Below, in pieces: positions 18,880-29,327 of a DNA stretch of 64,000 nt. The stretch is from positions 1 through 64,000 of the forward strand of contig JACDEE010000014.1 of the NCBI GenBank assembly GCA_013816585.1, written 5' to 3'. The DNA is from Sphingosinicella sp. (GTDB taxonomy: Bacteria; Pseudomonadota; Alphaproteobacteria; Sphingomonadales; Sphingomonadaceae). Position 1 is the first letter of the stretch. The number at the start of each line of letters is the position of its first letter. Below the pieces are notes generated by a model, which worked only from the letters and a program-made list of their open reading frames with translations, searched no databases and was not told the origin of the DNA. The translations under genes were made by a program, and so were the position numbers.

Positions 18880-20151
18880 ATGAAATCCATTATCCTGCCG
18901 GCGCTTCTGGTGCTGCTCCTTCCTGCCTGTGCAACGCTGCCGCCCCCTACCGTCGCTCCGGCCTGGTCCAATGTCGGCGCGGCGACAAATAGGCTTCAGT
19001 CGCTTGCCGATCTGCGACCGCTCGCAGACCAATTTCCCGAGAGCGCGGCAGTCCAGTTGCGTTTGCTCACCGCGGCGCACAAGTCCGGAGACAAGGAAGT
19101 CGTGCGGGCCCAACTGCGCCGCCTGGACTTGATGGGCTATGCGGTCAGCAACGCTTCGTTTGAACAGGTCGCCGTTCACCTGACAGATTCCGAAGTCGCC
19201 GAGTTGCGGGCGCGCTTCGAAGGGTATGGCCGGCCCGTGGAGGCCAGCTCTAATCTTTCCTTCGTCCCGATCGAGGGGCGTCTGATCGAGGGCGTGGTGC
19301 GCGACGCGCCAACCGGAAGGCTCTTTGCCTCTTCCGTGGTCGGCCGAGAGCTTTGGATGTTCGACAAGCAATGGGCGCCAGTGCCGGGCATCGATTCCGG
19401 TAGCCTCACCGGCCTCGCTGTCGACGAGACGCGCCGGCTATTGTGGATGGCCTCGGGAGCAGTCCGTCAGACTCCTTTGCCGGGCACGGCTTTTCGCGGG
19501 CTCATTGCGATGAGTTTGAAGGAAAATAAAATCGTGCGCCGGATTGAGGTGCCCAGTCCTGAAATGTTTCCAGGCGATATCCTGGCGGCTCCCGATGGGA
19601 CGATTTATGCCAGTGATTCCGGGACCGGCGCGATCATGGTCGGCCGGCCGGGCGTCACCCGCCTTTCCGTGCTGTTGCCGGCGGGGCATTTACGAAGCCC
19701 ACAGGGGCTGGTCCTGTCTCGCAACGGCAAACATCTGTATGTTGCGGATTATGATAACGGGATCGCGATCGTGGATCTTGCCTCGGGTCATGTTTCGCGG
19801 CTTGCTGCGGCAAAGCCGATGATGCTGAACGGCATTGACGGACTCTACGCCTATGGAGGCGGTCTCATCGCCATCCAGAATGGGACCAGTCCGCGACGCA
19901 TCGTCGCGCTTCAGCTCGACCGTGCCGGGACAGGGATTTCCAACTTGCATGTTATCGAGCAGAATCATCATTCTTGGGGGGAGCCGACCAACGGCTATGT
20001 CGATCAACGCGCGAAGGCGCTGATCTACGTTTCCGACGCCCAGTGGGAGCGGTTCGATAAAGGCGGGACGGTCAGGGGCAGCGAAAGGCTCCGTCCTACC
20101 TTGATCCGCAAGGTCAAGCTCGGGAAACCCGTCTCTCGCCAGCGTTCATAA
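18880..20151 (+). CDS. Lipoprotein with SMP-30/NHL-like beta-propeller
   Basis: A 423-residue predicted lipoprotein: the signal [17 protein letters not shown] gives Cys17 as the lipidated residue. A helical region (about 30-110) precedes repeated beta-propeller blades with motifs such as [65 protein letters not shown] and [19 protein letters not shown]. Such propellers bind ligands or act as lactonases; no catalytic metal site is assignable from sequence alone. The start is fixed by the strong ribosome site five bases upstream and the signal peptide. It lies between suhB and the nuo operon, in the same direction. Confidence 0.82.
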   Translation: MKSIILPALLVLLLPACATLPPPTVAPAWSNVGAATNRLQSLADLRPLADQFPESAAVQLRLLTAAHKSGDKEVVRAQLRRLDLMGYAVSNASFEQVAVHLTDSEVAELRARFEGYGRPVEASSNLSFVPIEGRLIEGVVRDAPTGRLFASSVVGRELWMFDKQWAPVPGIDSGSLTGLAVDETRRLLWMASGAVRQTPLPGTAFRGLIAMSLKENKIVRRIEVPSPEMFPGDILAAPDGTIYASDSGTGAIMVGRPGVTRLSVLLPAGHLRSPQGLVLSRNGKHLYVADYDNGIAIVDLASGHVSRLAAAKPMMLNGIDGLYAYGGGLIAIQNGTSPRRIVALQLDRAGTGISNLHVIEQNHHSWGEPTNGYVDQRAKALIYVSDAQWERFDKGGTVRGSERLRPTLIRKVKLGKPVSRQRS

Positions 20152-20229
20152 ACATGATCTTGAGCCGTCGCTTTTGGCGCCGAAACCTGGGGGTCTTACC
20201 GTCAAAGGCTCCGACCCCATCCAAGGCGG

Positions 20230-20258
20230 TTGCGATAGCCCGCCTGCTGGCCTAGAAG
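20230..20258 (+). promoter_or_regulatory. Possible sigma-70-type promoter for the nuo operon
   Basis: TTGCGA (20230-20235) and TAGAAG (20253-20258) are separated by 17 bases, 32 bases before the nuoA start, within the 139-base gap upstream. The -10 match is weak, so this is tentative. Confidence 0.25.
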
Positions 20259-20290
20259 CCGCCCCAACCCTAGTGCCCTGGAGAGTCTCG

Positions 20291-20668
20291 ATGGCGTCCT
20301 CCGCCGCCGAATATCTGCCCATTCTGCTGTTTCTTGGAGTGGCGCTGGCATTGTCCGCGTCCTTCGTATTCCTGCCGATGATCGCCTCGCGATTTACGGG
20401 GGCCAGCAATCCCTATCCGGACAAGCTCTCCGAATATGAATGCGGTTTCCCCGCCTTTGAGGATAGCCGGGCTCAGTTCGACGTCCGTTTTTACTTGGTG
20501 GCCATCCTTTTCATCATTTTCGACCTCGAAGCTGCCTTTCTCTTTCCTTGGGCGGTGTCGCTCGGCTCGATCGGGATTGCCGGTTGGGCCGCGATGATGG
20601 TCTTCCTGGCCGAACTCACGATCGGCTTCGTCTATGCGTGGAAGAAGGGAGCGTTGGAATGGGAGTGA
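20291..20668 (+). CDS. nuoA: NADH-quinone oxidoreductase subunit A
   Basis: Membrane-arm subunit at the junction with the peripheral arm of complex I, 125 residues, three membrane helices. The loop [21 protein letters not shown] contains the family's conserved cysteine-containing segment and acidic residues near the quinone channel. The ATG at 20291 is the first family-consistent start; an AGAG-containing ribosome site precedes it. The last ten bases overlap nuoB, the longest overlap in this operon. Confidence 0.96.
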   Translation: MASSAAEYLPILLFLGVALALSASFVFLPMIASRFTGASNPYPDKLSEYECGFPAFEDSRAQFDVRFYLVAILFIIFDLEAAFLFPWAVSLGSIGIAGWAAMMVFLAELTIGFVYAWKKGALEWE

Positions 20669-21213
20669 TCCTCGACCCGCGCCACGAAAATCAGCGCCCG
20701 GCCGATCTTCAGCAGCCGGACCCGCAATTCTATACCGATCTTCAGAGTGAAGTATCGGACAAAGGCTTCCTGGTCACCTCGACCGAAGATCTGTTCCAAT
20801 GGGCCCGCACCGGATCCCTGTGGTGGATGACCTTTGGCCTCGCCTGCTGCGCGGTCGAGATGATCCATGTCAACATGCCGCGCTATGACCTTGAACGCTT
20901 TGGCGCCGCACCCCGCGCCAGTCCGCGCCAGTCGGACGTGATGATCGTCGCCGGAACCCTTTGCAACAAGATGGCCCCGGCGTTGCGCCGCGTGTACGAC
21001 CAGATGTCGGAACCGCGCTACGTGATCTCGATGGGAAGCTGCGCCAATGGCGGCGGCTATTATCATTACAGCTATTCGGTCGTCCGCGGCTGTGACCGTA
21101 TCGTGCCGGTCGACATCTATGTTCCGGGCTGTCCGCCGACGGCCGAGGCGCTGCTTTACGGGATTATGCAGCTGCAGCGAAAAATCCGCCGCATCGGCAC
21201 GATAGAGCGTTGA
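20659..21213 (+). CDS. nuoB: NADH-quinone oxidoreductase subunit B
   Basis: Peripheral-arm subunit that holds the terminal N2 iron-sulfur cluster next to the quinone site, 184 residues. Ligands are visible: the tandem Cys63-Cys64 in GLACCAVEM, Cys128 in MGSCANGGG and Cys158 in VPGCPP. The start is inside the end of nuoA, preceded by GGAGCG in the nuoA coding sequence. A run of about 35 polar residues forms the N-terminal extension typical of alphaproteobacteria. Confidence 0.97.
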   Translation: MGVILDPRHENQRPADLQQPDPQFYTDLQSEVSDKGFLVTSTEDLFQWARTGSLWWMTFGLACCAVEMIHVNMPRYDLERFGAAPRASPRQSDVMIVAGTLCNKMAPALRRVYDQMSEPRYVISMGSCANGGGYYHYSYSVVRGCDRIVPVDIYVPGCPPTAEALLYGIMQLQRKIRRIGTIER

Positions 21214-21217
21214 TCCC

Positions 21218-21892
21218 ATGGTCAGCCCGGCACCCAGGATCGCCCCGCAAGAGGGCTTGATCGACGCAATCAAAGTAGCAATCGGCAAGGCGTTCATCGA
21301 GGCCAAGGACGCGGTCCAGGAAATTTCGATCACCGTTCGGCGTGAGGCCATCGTAGATGTCTGCCGCACCTTGCGCGACGAGTTTCAATACCAGCAATTG
21401 ATGGAGATGGCGGGCGTCGATTATCCGGGCCGCGCTGAGCGGTTCGATGTCGTCTATCACCTCCTGTCGGTGACGAAGAACCATCGGATCCGAATCCGGG
21501 TCACGACCGACGAGGACAAGGCGGTGCCCTCTGTGACCGGGTTGTGGCCCGTCGCCGGCTGGCTAGAGCGCGAGATATTCGACCTGTACGGCGTGCAGTT
21601 TGACGGCAATGACGATCTTCGGCGGATCCTCACCGATTACGGCTTCCGCGGGCACCCGTTCCGCAAGGATTTCCCGCTGACCGGCTATGTCGAGATGCGC
21701 TATTCGGAAGAACAAAAGCGGGTGGTGTACGAACCCGTTCGGCTTGCCCAGGATTTCCGCGACTTCGACTTCATGAGCCCCTGGGAAGGCGCCGAATATA
21801 TTCTGCCCGGCGATGAGAAGGTTGAAGGCGAAGCGCCTGGCGCCCCCACGCCGACAGCGGCCGGGGCCAAGCCGGCAGAGGCGAAGAAATGA
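21218..21892 (+). CDS. nuoC: NADH-quinone oxidoreductase subunit C
   Basis: Peripheral-arm 30-kDa-type subunit, 224 residues, separate from nuoD (not the fused enterobacterial form). The signature [22 protein letters not shown] with [16 protein letters not shown] is intact. The C-terminus ends in a low-complexity Ala/Pro/Lys tail ([17 protein letters not shown]), common in sphingomonads and probably disordered. The stop overlaps the nuoD start in an ATGA junction. Confidence 0.96.
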   Translation: MVSPAPRIAPQEGLIDAIKVAIGKAFIEAKDAVQEISITVRREAIVDVCRTLRDEFQYQQLMEMAGVDYPGRAERFDVVYHLLSVTKNHRIRIRVTTDEDKAVPSVTGLWPVAGWLEREIFDLYGVQFDGNDDLRRILTDYGFRGHPFRKDFPLTGYVEMRYSEEQKRVVYEPVRLAQDFRDFDFMSPWEGAEYILPGDEKVEGEAPGAPTPTAAGAKPAEAKK

Positions 21893-23124
21893 CCACCTCA
21901 AACTCCATCGTCGGCTCCGAAGAGGAGCTCGCCCGGAACGGCGGCGCGCAATCGGAAATCGCCAATTACACGATCAATTTCGGCCCGCAGCATCCGGCCG
22001 CGCACGGGGTGCTCCGCCTGGTGCTGGAGCTGGACGGCGAAATCATCGAGCGGGTCGATCCGCATATCGGCCTCCTGCATCGCGGCACCGAAAAATTGTG
22101 CGAATATAAAACCTATCTCCAGGCACTCCCTTATATGGATCGCCTCGATTACGTGTCGCCCATGTCGATGGAGCACAGCTATGTGCTCGCGATCGAAAAA
22201 TTGCTCGACCTCGAAGTACCGCTCCGCGCGCAATATCTTCGCGTTTTCTTCGCCGAACTGACCCGCATCAAGAACCACCTGCTCAACATCGGGTCGCATG
22301 TCATGGACGTGGGCGCGATGACCCCGAACCTGTGGCTGTTCGAGCTTCGCGAAGACATAATGAACTTCTACGAGCGCGCCAGCGGGGCGCGTATGCACGC
22401 TGCCTATTTCCGCCCGGGCGGGGTGCATCAGGATGTGCCGCTGAAATTGCTTACCGATATCGCGGACTGGCTGGACAATAGGCTGTTCGGCCTGTTCGAC
22501 GACGCGATCAGCCTTGTCGCGGACAACAGGATCTTCAAGCAGCGCAACGTCGATATCGCCATTGTGTCGAAGGAAGATGCCCTTGCCTGGGGCTTTTCCG
22601 GACCGATGATCCGCGGCGCGGGCATCCCGTGGGATATCCGCAAGTCGCAACCCTATGACGTCTACGATCGGATGGACTTTGAAATTCCGGTTGGCACCAA
22701 GGGCGATTGCTACGACCGGATGATGGTCCGGGTTGAGGAAGTGCGCCAATCGGCGCGCATCATGAAGCAATGCCTGAACGAGATGCCGGACGGCCCGATC
22801 GCATCGCTCGACCGCAAGGTGGTCCCGCCCAAGCGGAGCGAGATGAAGCAGTCGATGGAGGCGCTGATCCATCATTTCAAACTCTATACCGAGGGCTTCC
22901 ATGTGCCTGCGGGCGAGGTTTACGTGGCGACCGAAAGCCCCAAGGGCGAATTCGGCATCTACATCGTATCTGATGGTTCGAACAAACCCTATCGCGTCAA
23001 GATCCGCCCGACCGCTTTCAGCCATTTGCAGGCGATGGATTTCATGTCCCGCGGCCACATGCTTGCCGACACCACAGCGATCCTCGGCGCGATGGATATC
23101 GTCTTCGGGGAATGCGACCGATGA
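21889..23124 (+). CDS. nuoD: NADH-quinone oxidoreductase subunit D
   Basis: 49-kDa-type subunit that lines the quinone-binding cavity, related to NiFe-hydrogenase large subunits, 411 residues. Visible blocks are [14 protein letters not shown] (the quinone-site histidine loop), [26 protein letters not shown] and the C-terminal [10 protein letters not shown] 20-residue polar extension precedes the conserved part. It is coupled at both ends by ATGA overlaps: upstream with nuoC and downstream with a cupin gene rather than nuoE. Confidence 0.97.
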   Translation: MTTSNSIVGSEEELARNGGAQSEIANYTINFGPQHPAAHGVLRLVLELDGEIIERVDPHIGLLHRGTEKLCEYKTYLQALPYMDRLDYVSPMSMEHSYVLAIEKLLDLEVPLRAQYLRVFFAELTRIKNHLLNIGSHVMDVGAMTPNLWLFELREDIMNFYERASGARMHAAYFRPGGVHQDVPLKLLTDIADWLDNRLFGLFDDAISLVADNRIFKQRNVDIAIVSKEDALAWGFSGPMIRGAGIPWDIRKSQPYDVYDRMDFEIPVGTKGDCYDRMMVRVEEVRQSARIMKQCLNEMPDGPIASLDRKVVPPKRSEMKQSMEALIHHFKLYTEGFHVPAGEVYVATESPKGEFGIYIVSDGSNKPYRVKIRPTAFSHLQAMDFMSRGHMLADTTAILGAMDIVFGECDR

Positions 23125-23489
23125 ACGCGCCGATGCCTGTAAACATCGCCGAAAAGCTCGCGACCTTTTCCGATCATTGGGACCCGAGGATCATCGGCCG
23201 CTATAACGGCAACGAGATCCGGATCGCCAAGGTCGAGGGCGAATTCACCTGGCACAGTCACGAAAATAGCGACGAACTGTTCCTGGTCATTGCGGGCGAC
23301 TTCGGTATCGAGTTTCGCGATGGCATGCGCCGCTTCGGGCCGGGCGAAATGGTGGTCGTACCCAAAGGCGTGGAGCATCGGCCGGTCGCGGACGGCGAAT
23401 GCCACATTTTGATGATCGATCGCGAAGGTGAGCCCAATACGGGGGGGCAGCCGTCCGAATATACGCGCACGGCGCTCAAGGATATTTGA
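23121..23489 (+). CDS. Small cupin protein inside the nuo operon
   Basis: A 122-residue single-domain cupin (DUF-type mannose-6-phosphate-isomerase-like fold). Metal-site motifs are [19 protein letters not shown] and the second motif [16 protein letters not shown], with two histidines and a glutamate in motif 1 and one histidine in motif 2. It overlaps nuoD by four bases and nuoE by one base, so it is translated as part of the complex I message. No complex I subunit has this fold. A role in assembly, metal handling or an unrelated housekeeping function cannot be told from sequence. Confidence 0.88.
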   Translation: MNAPMPVNIAEKLATFSDHWDPRIIGRYNGNEIRIAKVEGEFTWHSHENSDELFLVIAGDFGIEFRDGMRRFGPGEMVVVPKGVEHRPVADGECHILMIDREGEPNTGGQPSEYTRTALKDI

Positions 23490-24163
23490 TGGCAGACCAT
23501 CTTCCCAACAGCTTGCCGAGCATCGAAGAGCTTCGCGCCCGCTGGGGCGCCTTTGCCTTCACCAGCGAGAATGAAAAACAGGCCAAGGTCGTCATCGGCC
23601 GCTACCCGCCGGGGCGTCAGCATAGCGCGATCATTCCCCTGTTCGATCTCGCCCAGCGGCAGATCGGCGCCGAAACCAACACCCAGGGTTGGCTGCCGGT
23701 CCCGGTGATCGAATATGTCGCCGCCTATCTCGGGATGCCCTATATGCGCGCCTACGAGGTCGCGACCTTCTATACGATGTTCAACCTCGCGCCCGTCGGC
23801 CGTTATCATGTCCAGGTTTGCGGAACGACGCCCTGCATGCTCCGCGGATCGGACGATGTGCTCCAGGCTTGCTACAAGAAGGGCCTGAAAAAAGGAGAGA
23901 CCACTCCGGACGGGCTGTTTACGTTGAGCGAAGTGGAATGCCTCGGGGCCTGCGCCAACGCGCCGATGGTCCAGATCAACGACGATAATTATGAGGATCT
24001 GACGCTGAAAAGCATGACAGCCATCCTCAATGCGCTCGCCAAGGGGGAGACCCCGCCGCCGGGTCCCCAGGTGAAACGGCAGACCAGCGCGCCGTTGGAC
24101 GGCCCGCTGACTTTGCCTGAAATGGTGAACGAAAATCACGATTATCGGGGGACATGGGCATGA
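23489..24163 (+). CDS. nuoE: NADH-quinone oxidoreductase subunit E
   Basis: 24-kDa-type thioredoxin-fold subunit that holds the N1a [2Fe-2S] cluster, 224 residues. The four cysteines are in [12 protein letters not shown] and [11 protein letters not shown]. The C-terminus is extended by about 55 residues beyond the cluster domain, rich in Pro and polar residues, as is usual in this group. TGATG links it to the cupin stop, and the stop overlaps the start of a 45-residue membrane protein. Confidence 0.97.
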   Translation: MADHLPNSLPSIEELRARWGAFAFTSENEKQAKVVIGRYPPGRQHSAIIPLFDLAQRQIGAETNTQGWLPVPVIEYVAAYLGMPYMRAYEVATFYTMFNLAPVGRYHVQVCGTTPCMLRGSDDVLQACYKKGLKKGETTPDGLFTLSEVECLGACANAPMVQINDDNYEDLTLKSMTAILNALAKGETPPPGPQVKRQTSAPLDGPLTLPEMVNENHDYRGTWA

Positions 24164-24297
24164 GCATCGCCGCCATAATCATCGCGCTGATCGTCGCCTT
24201 CCTCGCTTTCAAATTCCTGACCGGAATGATCAAGCTGGTGGTCGTCATCGCCGTTCTTGCGGCCGCCGCCTGGTTCCTGCTGGGGGCCGGCATATGA
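24160..24297 (+). CDS. 45-residue two-helix membrane protein between nuoE and nuoF
   Basis: A complete small gene, ATG at 24160 overlapping the nuoE stop (ATGA) and TGA at 24295-24297 overlapping the nuoF start (ATGA). The product is almost wholly hydrophobic: helix one is about residues 3-20 ([15 protein letters not shown]), followed by a short turn with Lys, then helix two ([19 protein letters not shown]). Its size, coupling on both sides and clean hydrophobic pattern argue for a real gene. It is not one of the 14 core subunits. It could be an accessory or assembly membrane peptide of complex I, or only a translational bridge. Confidence 0.75.
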   Translation: MSIAAIIIALIVAFLAFKFLTGMIKLVVVIAVLAAAAWFLLGAGI

Positions 24298-25604
24298 GCC
24301 TTCAGGACAAGGACCGCATCTTCACCAATCTTTATGGCTTCCAACCCTGGGGTCTGAAGGCGGCGCAAAAGCGCGGCGATTGGGACGCCACGAAGAATCT
24401 TATGGCGGTCGGCCAGGACCAGATCATCGAGGAAATCAAGAATTCGGGCCTTCGCGGACGCGGCGGCGCCGGCTTCCCGACCGGCATGAAATGGTCGTTC
24501 ATGCCCAAGGAATCCAAGGACGGCCGCCCCAATTTCCTGGTCATAAACGCGGACGAATCCGAACCCGGATCGTGCAAGGACCGCGAGATCATCCGCCATG
24601 ATCCGCACAAATTGATCGAAGGCGCGCTGATCGCCGGCTACGCCATGCGTGCCCGCGCCTGCTACATTTACATACGCGGCGAATTCATCCGCGAGGCGGA
24701 GACGCTCTTCGCTGCCGTCCAGGAGGCTTATGATGCCGGCCTGATCGGCAAGAATGCCGCCAAATCTGGCTATGATTTCGACGTGTTCGTCCACCGCGGC
24801 GCCGGCGCCTATATTTGTGGCGAAGAAACCGCATTGCTCGAAAGTCTTGAAGGCAAGAAGGGCATGCCCCGCCTCAAGCCTCCATTTCCTGCAGGCGCGG
24901 GCCTCTATGGCTGCCCGACCACGGTCAATAATGTCGAAAGCATCGCTGTCGTCCCGACCATTCTTCGGCGCGGCGCCAACTGGTTCAAGAGCTTCGGCCG
25001 CGAGAAAAATGAAGGCACCAAGCTTTTCCAGCTAACTGGCCATGTGAACAAGCCGTGCGTGGTCGAGGAAGCCATGTCGATCCCGTTCCGCGAGCTGATC
25101 GCCAAGCACGCGGGCGGCATTCGCGGAGCCAAGAATCCCGATGACTTCGACAATCTGCTTGCGGTCATTCCGGGTGGGTCGTCCGTACCGCTCGTCCCCG
25201 CGCATGAGATTATCGACGCGCCGATGGATTTTGACGGGCTTCGCGACCTTCAATCGGGCCTTGGCACCGCCGCCGTAATCGTGATGGACAAATCGACCGA
25301 CATCGTCCGCGCGATCAGCCGCATTTCCTATTTCTACAAGCATGAAAGCTGCGGCCAGTGCACGCCCTGCCGAGAGGGTACTGGCTGGATGTGGCGCGTG
25401 ATGGAACGGCTTCGCGAAGGCAATGCCGACATAAGCGAGATCGACACGCTCTGGGATGTTACCAAGCAGGTCGAAGGCCATACCATCTGTGCGCTCGGCG
25501 ATGCCGCCGCCTGGCCGATCCAGGGCCTGATCCGCCATTTTCGCCCTGAGATGGAACGGCGCATTATTGAGAAGCAGGGTCAGGCGTTGGAGGCGGCGGA
25601 ATGA
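24294..25604 (+). CDS. nuoF: NADH-quinone oxidoreductase subunit F
   Basis: 51-kDa-type flavoprotein that oxidises NADH with FMN and passes electrons to the N3 cluster, 436 residues. The NADH/FMN segments [13 protein letters not shown] and [15 protein letters not shown] are intact. N3 ligands are [12 protein letters not shown] plus the distal cysteine of [11 protein letters not shown]. The ATG overlaps the stop of the small membrane gene. The stop overlaps the start of an 18-codon mini-ORF rather than nuoG itself. Confidence 0.97.
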   Translation: MSLQDKDRIFTNLYGFQPWGLKAAQKRGDWDATKNLMAVGQDQIIEEIKNSGLRGRGGAGFPTGMKWSFMPKESKDGRPNFLVINADESEPGSCKDREIIRHDPHKLIEGALIAGYAMRARACYIYIRGEFIREAETLFAAVQEAYDAGLIGKNAAKSGYDFDVFVHRGAGAYICGEETALLESLEGKKGMPRLKPPFPAGAGLYGCPTTVNNVESIAVVPTILRRGANWFKSFGREKNEGTKLFQLTGHVNKPCVVEEAMSIPFRELIAKHAGGIRGAKNPDDFDNLLAVIPGGSSVPLVPAHEIIDAPMDFDGLRDLQSGLGTAAVIVMDKSTDIVRAISRISYFYKHESCGQCTPCREGTGWMWRVMERLREGNADISEIDTLWDVTKQVEGHTICALGDAAAWPIQGLIRHFRPEMERRIIEKQGQALEAAE

Positions 25605-25657
25605 GGTTTCTGCCAAGCATCATCGGCGCCCCCGTGGCCTTCGTGGGAATGCATTAA
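25601..25657 (+). CDS. 18-codon mini-ORF linking nuoF to nuoG
   Basis: ATG at 25601 overlaps the nuoF stop (ATGA) and the TAA overlaps the nuoG ATG (TAATG). It encodes [18 protein letters not shown]. nuoG has no good ribosome site of its own, so terminating ribosomes from this mini-ORF are the obvious source of nuoG initiation. The peptide itself may have no function. Confidence 0.45.
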   Translation: MRFLPSIIGAPVAFVGMH

Positions 25658-27693
25658 TGCCAAACGTAAAAGTAGATGGCGTCGACATCGAGGTTCCGGC
25701 TGGCGCTACCATCCTGCAGGCGTGTGAGCTGGCGGGGAAGGAAATCCCACGCTTCTGCTATCACGAGCGGCTGAGCATCGCCGGCAATTGCCGCATGTGT
25801 CTGGTGGAGGTGAAGCCGGGACCGCCCAAGCCGCAGGCTTCTTGCGCCCTTCCGGTCGGAGAAGGTCAGGAAATTATCACCATGTCGCCGATGGTCAAGA
25901 AGGCGCGCGAAGGGGTGATGGAATTCCTGCTCATCAACCACCCGCTCGACTGCCCCATCTGCGATCAGGGTGGCGAATGCGATCTGCAGGATCAGGCAAT
26001 CGCTTACGGACGTGGCCATTCGCGGTTCGCCGAGAATAAGCGCGCGGTGACCGAAAAATATATGGGTCCGGTGGTCAAGACGATCATGACCCGCTGTATC
26101 CAATGCACGCGCTGCATCCGCTTTGCGGAAGAAGTCGCCGGGGTCGAGGAAATCGGCGCAATTGGGCGCGGCGAGAATATGGAGATCACTTCCTATCTCG
26201 AAGGCGCCATCACGTCCGAGCTTTCGGGCAATGTGGTCGATCTGTGCCCGGTCGGAGCGCTGGTGTCGAAACCCTATAGCTTCGAGGCGCGTCCCTGGGA
26301 GCTTCGCAAGGTCCCGGCGATCGACGTCATGGACGGCGTCGGTACCAACATCCGCCTCGACGCGCGAATGCGCGAGGTCATGCGGGCGCTTCCCCGCATC
26401 AACGAGGATGTGAATGAGGAATGGGCGCACGACAAGACGCGCCACGCGGTCGATGGCCTGCTGCGCAACCGGCTCGACCGGCCCTGGGTGCGCCGAGACG
26501 GCAAGCTGGAGCAGGCCAGCTGGGATGAGGCGTTCAAGGCCATCTCCGAGGTTGCGAAATCGGCCGGAAGCAGCGTCGCGGCGGTCGCGGGCGACTTGCT
26601 CGACGTCGAGACGATGTATGCGGCGAAGAAATTCGTCCAGTCGCTCGGGTCGACCCTGCTGGAAGGGCGGCAGACCGGCCTATCCTATGACACTTCCAAT
26701 CTGGCGGCGGTCAATTTCAATTCCACCATTGCCGGAATCGAAACGGCCGATGTAATCCTGCTGGTGGGTACCAACCCGCGGTGGGAAGCGACTTTGGTCA
26801 ACACCCGCATCCGCAAGGCGGTCAAAGCTGGCGCCAAGGTGTTCGGCATTGGCCCCGAAATCGATCTCACTTACCCGGTCGAATGGCTGGGTGACGATCT
26901 TTCGCTGCTTTCGAAACTGCCCAAGGCGGCGGCAAGCCTGTTGAAGGATGCGCTCCGTCCGGCCATCATCATCGGCGCGGGAGCCTTGAAGATCGAGGGG
27001 GCCCAGGCGGCGAGCCTGGCCCTGGTCGATCAGTTCAATCTCGTTCGGCCAGACTCGGGCGGAGGCGCGTGGAACGGCTATAATGTCCTTCACACCGCCG
27101 CAGCGCGGATGGGCGGGCTAATGCTGGGCTATGCTCAACCCGGCGGGATGGCCGCGCTGGCAACCGCCGCTCCCAAATTGTTGTTCCTGCTCGGCGCCGA
27201 CGAGGCCGATCTCGGTCCGTTCGCCAATAGCTTCAAGGTCTATGTCGGCCATCATGGCGACCGCGGCGCTTCGGAAGCGGACGTCATCCTTCCGGGGGCG
27301 GCCTATAGCGAGAAGCACGGCCTTTACGTAAATATCGAGGGCCGCGTGCAGCTTTCGGAACGCGCCGTCGACCCGCCGGGCGATGCCCGTGAAGACTGGT
27401 CGATTTTCCGGGCGCTGTCCCAATTGACCGGCCAGCCATTGCCGTTCGACAATTTTGCGCAGCTTCGCGCTGCGCTTTATTCGGAATTTCCGGCCTTCGC
27501 GCGGCCGGGTCTGGTCACGTATGAATGGGCCCCGCCAGCGCTGCCCACGGCGAAGATCGAGAAAAACCGGGCGATCTTTTATCCGATCAGGGATTTCTAT
27601 CTCACCAATCCGATTGCCCGCTCGTCGCCAACGCTGCAGCGTTGCTCGGCGGAGATATTGCACGGCCAGGAATTTCTGGAGGCCGCGGAATGA
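25657..27693 (+). CDS. nuoG: NADH-quinone oxidoreductase subunit G
   Basis: 75-kDa-type iron-sulfur subunit, 678 residues. The N-terminal ferredoxin domain shows [15 protein letters not shown] (N1b). Next come the His-type N5 motif [17 protein letters not shown] and the N4 motif [10 protein letters not shown] with the later DLCPVG. The molybdopterin-oxidoreductase-like C-terminal domain is present without cofactor ligands, as in alphaproteobacterial and mitochondrial complex I. The ATG sits in a TAATG junction with an 18-codon mini-ORF. The stop overlaps nuoH by four bases. Confidence 0.97.
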   Translation: MPNVKVDGVDIEVPAGATILQACELAGKEIPRFCYHERLSIAGNCRMCLVEVKPGPPKPQASCALPVGEGQEIITMSPMVKKAREGVMEFLLINHPLDCPICDQGGECDLQDQAIAYGRGHSRFAENKRAVTEKYMGPVVKTIMTRCIQCTRCIRFAEEVAGVEEIGAIGRGENMEITSYLEGAITSELSGNVVDLCPVGALVSKPYSFEARPWELRKVPAIDVMDGVGTNIRLDARMREVMRALPRINEDVNEEWAHDKTRHAVDGLLRNRLDRPWVRRDGKLEQASWDEAFKAISEVAKSAGSSVAAVAGDLLDVETMYAAKKFVQSLGSTLLEGRQTGLSYDTSNLAAVNFNSTIAGIETADVILLVGTNPRWEATLVNTRIRKAVKAGAKVFGIGPEIDLTYPVEWLGDDLSLLSKLPKAAASLLKDALRPAIIIGAGALKIEGAQAASLALVDQFNLVRPDSGGGAWNGYNVLHTAAARMGGLMLGYAQPGGMAALATAAPKLLFLLGADEADLGPFANSFKVYVGHHGDRGASEADVILPGAAYSEKHGLYVNIEGRVQLSERAVDPPGDAREDWSIFRALSQLTGQPLPFDNFAQLRAALYSEFPAFARPGLVTYEWAPPALPTAKIEKNRAIFYPIRDFYLTNPIARSSPTLQRCSAEILHGQEFLEAAE

Positions 27694-28739
27694 CCCAATA
27701 TTTCCAGGATAGCTGGATGGGCTACGGATTTGGCTGGCTGTTCGCCACCACCGCTCTCATTCTGATGATCGCGCTGCCGTTGATGCTGGCGGTGGCGATG
27801 ATCATTTATGCCGACCGCAAGATCTGGGCGGCGATGGCGCTTCGCCGCGGGCCTAATGTGGTGGGCCCGTTCGGCCTCCTGCAAAGCTTTGCCGACGGAT
27901 TGAAGGTGTTCCTGAAGGAAACCATCATACCTTCCTCGGCCAATCGCGGCCTGTTCATCATCGCGCCGGTTATCACCTTCACTTTGGCGATGCTGGCCTG
28001 GGCGGTGATCCCGTTCGGTCCGGGAATGGTGCTGAGCAATATCAATGCGGGTTTGTTGTTCCTGCTCGCGATATCGTCGCTCGGCGTTTACGGGATCATC
28101 ATCGCCGGCTGGGCATCCAATTCCAAATATCCCTTCTACTCCGCCCTTCGTGCGGCGGCGCAAATGGTGAGCTACGAGGTATCGATAGGCTTCGTGCTGA
28201 TCCCGGTCGTCCTATGGGCGGGTACCTTCAATCTCGGCGGGATCATCGAGGCTCAGAGAAGCCACGTGTTCTTCCTCAACGGCTTCGGGTTCAACCCCTT
28301 GCTGTTCCCGATGGCGGTGATCTTCCTCATTTCCGCCATGGCGGAAACCGCGCGCGCTCCCTTCGATCTGACCGAGGCCGAGAGCGAACTCGTCGCCGGA
28401 TATCAGACCGAATATAGTTCGATGAGCTTCGCGCTCTTCTGGCTCGGCGAATATGGCAATGTGCTGTTGATGTGCGCACTGAACGCCACCTTGTTCTGGG
28501 GCGGATGGCTCCCGCCGATCGATTGGGAACCGCTCTACTGGATTCCGGGCATTTTCTGGCTTTTCCTCAAGATATTCGCCTTTTTCTTCATCTTCTCGTG
28601 GGTGAAGGCGACGGTACCGCGCTTCCGCTACGATCAGCTGATGCGGCTGGGTTGGAAGATATTCCTGCCAATCTCGTTGCTGTGGGTGTTCCTGGTGTCC
28701 GGCTACCTCATGGTCTTCCGCTATGGAGCGCTGTCATGA
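27690..28739 (+). CDS. nuoH: NADH-quinone oxidoreductase subunit H
   Basis: Membrane subunit ND1-type, about eight helices, that forms the entrance of the quinone channel, 349 residues. The conserved matrix-side loop [20 protein letters not shown] and the [19 protein letters not shown] motif are visible. Start and stop are coupled by ATGA to nuoG and nuoI. No deviations from the family were noted. Confidence 0.97.
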   Translation: MTQYFQDSWMGYGFGWLFATTALILMIALPLMLAVAMIIYADRKIWAAMALRRGPNVVGPFGLLQSFADGLKVFLKETIIPSSANRGLFIIAPVITFTLAMLAWAVIPFGPGMVLSNINAGLLFLLAISSLGVYGIIIAGWASNSKYPFYSALRAAAQMVSYEVSIGFVLIPVVLWAGTFNLGGIIEAQRSHVFFLNGFGFNPLLFPMAVIFLISAMAETARAPFDLTEAESELVAGYQTEYSSMSFALFWLGEYGNVLLMCALNATLFWGGWLPPIDWEPLYWIPGIFWLFLKIFAFFFIFSWVKATVPRFRYDQLMRLGWKIFLPISLLWVFLVSGYLMVFRYGALS

Positions 28740-29218
28740 TCGCGCATTGGATCAAATCCTTCCTCCTGTGGGAGTTCGTGAAGGCGCATTGGCTCACCTT
28801 GAAATATTTCTTCAAGGCCAAGGCGACGATCAATTATCCGTTCGAAAAGAACCCGATTTCGCCCCGCTTTCGCGGTGAACATGCGCTTCGCCGCTATCCC
28901 AATGGTGAGGAACGGTGCATCGCCTGCAAATTGTGCGAGGCGGTCTGCCCCGCGCTGGCCATCACGATCGAGGCCGAACCTCGCGAGGACGGCAGCCGCC
29001 GCACGACCCGCTACGACATTGATATGACCAAGTGCATCTATTGCGGTTTCTGTCAGGAAGCCTGCCCGGTGGATGCGATCGTCGAAGGACCTAATTTCGA
29101 ATTTTCGACCGAAACGCGTGAGGAGCTTTTGTACGACAAGGCGAAGCTGCTCGAAAATGGCGACAAGTGGGAGCGGACATTGGCCGCGAACCTTGCCGCC
29201 GACGCACCCTATCGGTAA
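28736..29218 (+). CDS. nuoI: NADH-quinone oxidoreductase subunit I
   Basis: TYKY-type ferredoxin subunit with clusters N6a and N6b, 160 residues. The two CxxCxxCxxxCP motifs are [12 protein letters not shown] and [12 protein letters not shown]. An amphipathic N-terminal helix ([20 protein letters not shown]) lies on the membrane surface. The stop TAA is followed by about 110 bases with a palindromic repeat, the only real gap in the operon, before nuoJ. Confidence 0.97.
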   Translation: MIAHWIKSFLLWEFVKAHWLTLKYFFKAKATINYPFEKNPISPRFRGEHALRRYPNGEERCIACKLCEAVCPALAITIEAEPREDGSRRTTRYDIDMTKCIYCGFCQEACPVDAIVEGPNFEFSTETREELLYDKAKLLENGDKWERTLAANLAADAPYR

Positions 29219-29255
29219 TGGGCTGCTCACTCCCCCTTCGTGCCCCCCGCCGCGC

Positions 29256-29319
29256 TCGTCCCGAGCGTAGTCGAGGGGCGTTTGCACGGAACCACGCCCC
29301 TCGACTGCGCTCGGGACGA
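29256..29319. repeat. Palindromic intergenic repeat between nuoI and nuoJ
   Basis: Arms 29256-29281 and 29294-29319, each 26 bases, are complementary with one mismatch around a 12-base loop. The core TCGTCCCGAGC...GAGGGGCG is of the REP-like type scattered in many sphingomonad genomes. Placed inside an otherwise gapless operon, it could attenuate or stabilise the message and so change nuoJ-N dosage relative to nuoA-I. Confidence 0.75.
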
Positions 29320-29327
29320 AAGATGGA

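Noticed and set aside
29256-29319. Palindrome considered as a CRISPR-like or integron site
   Set aside because: Single copy with one loop, no spacer array or integrase; it fits a dispersed REP-like palindrome.
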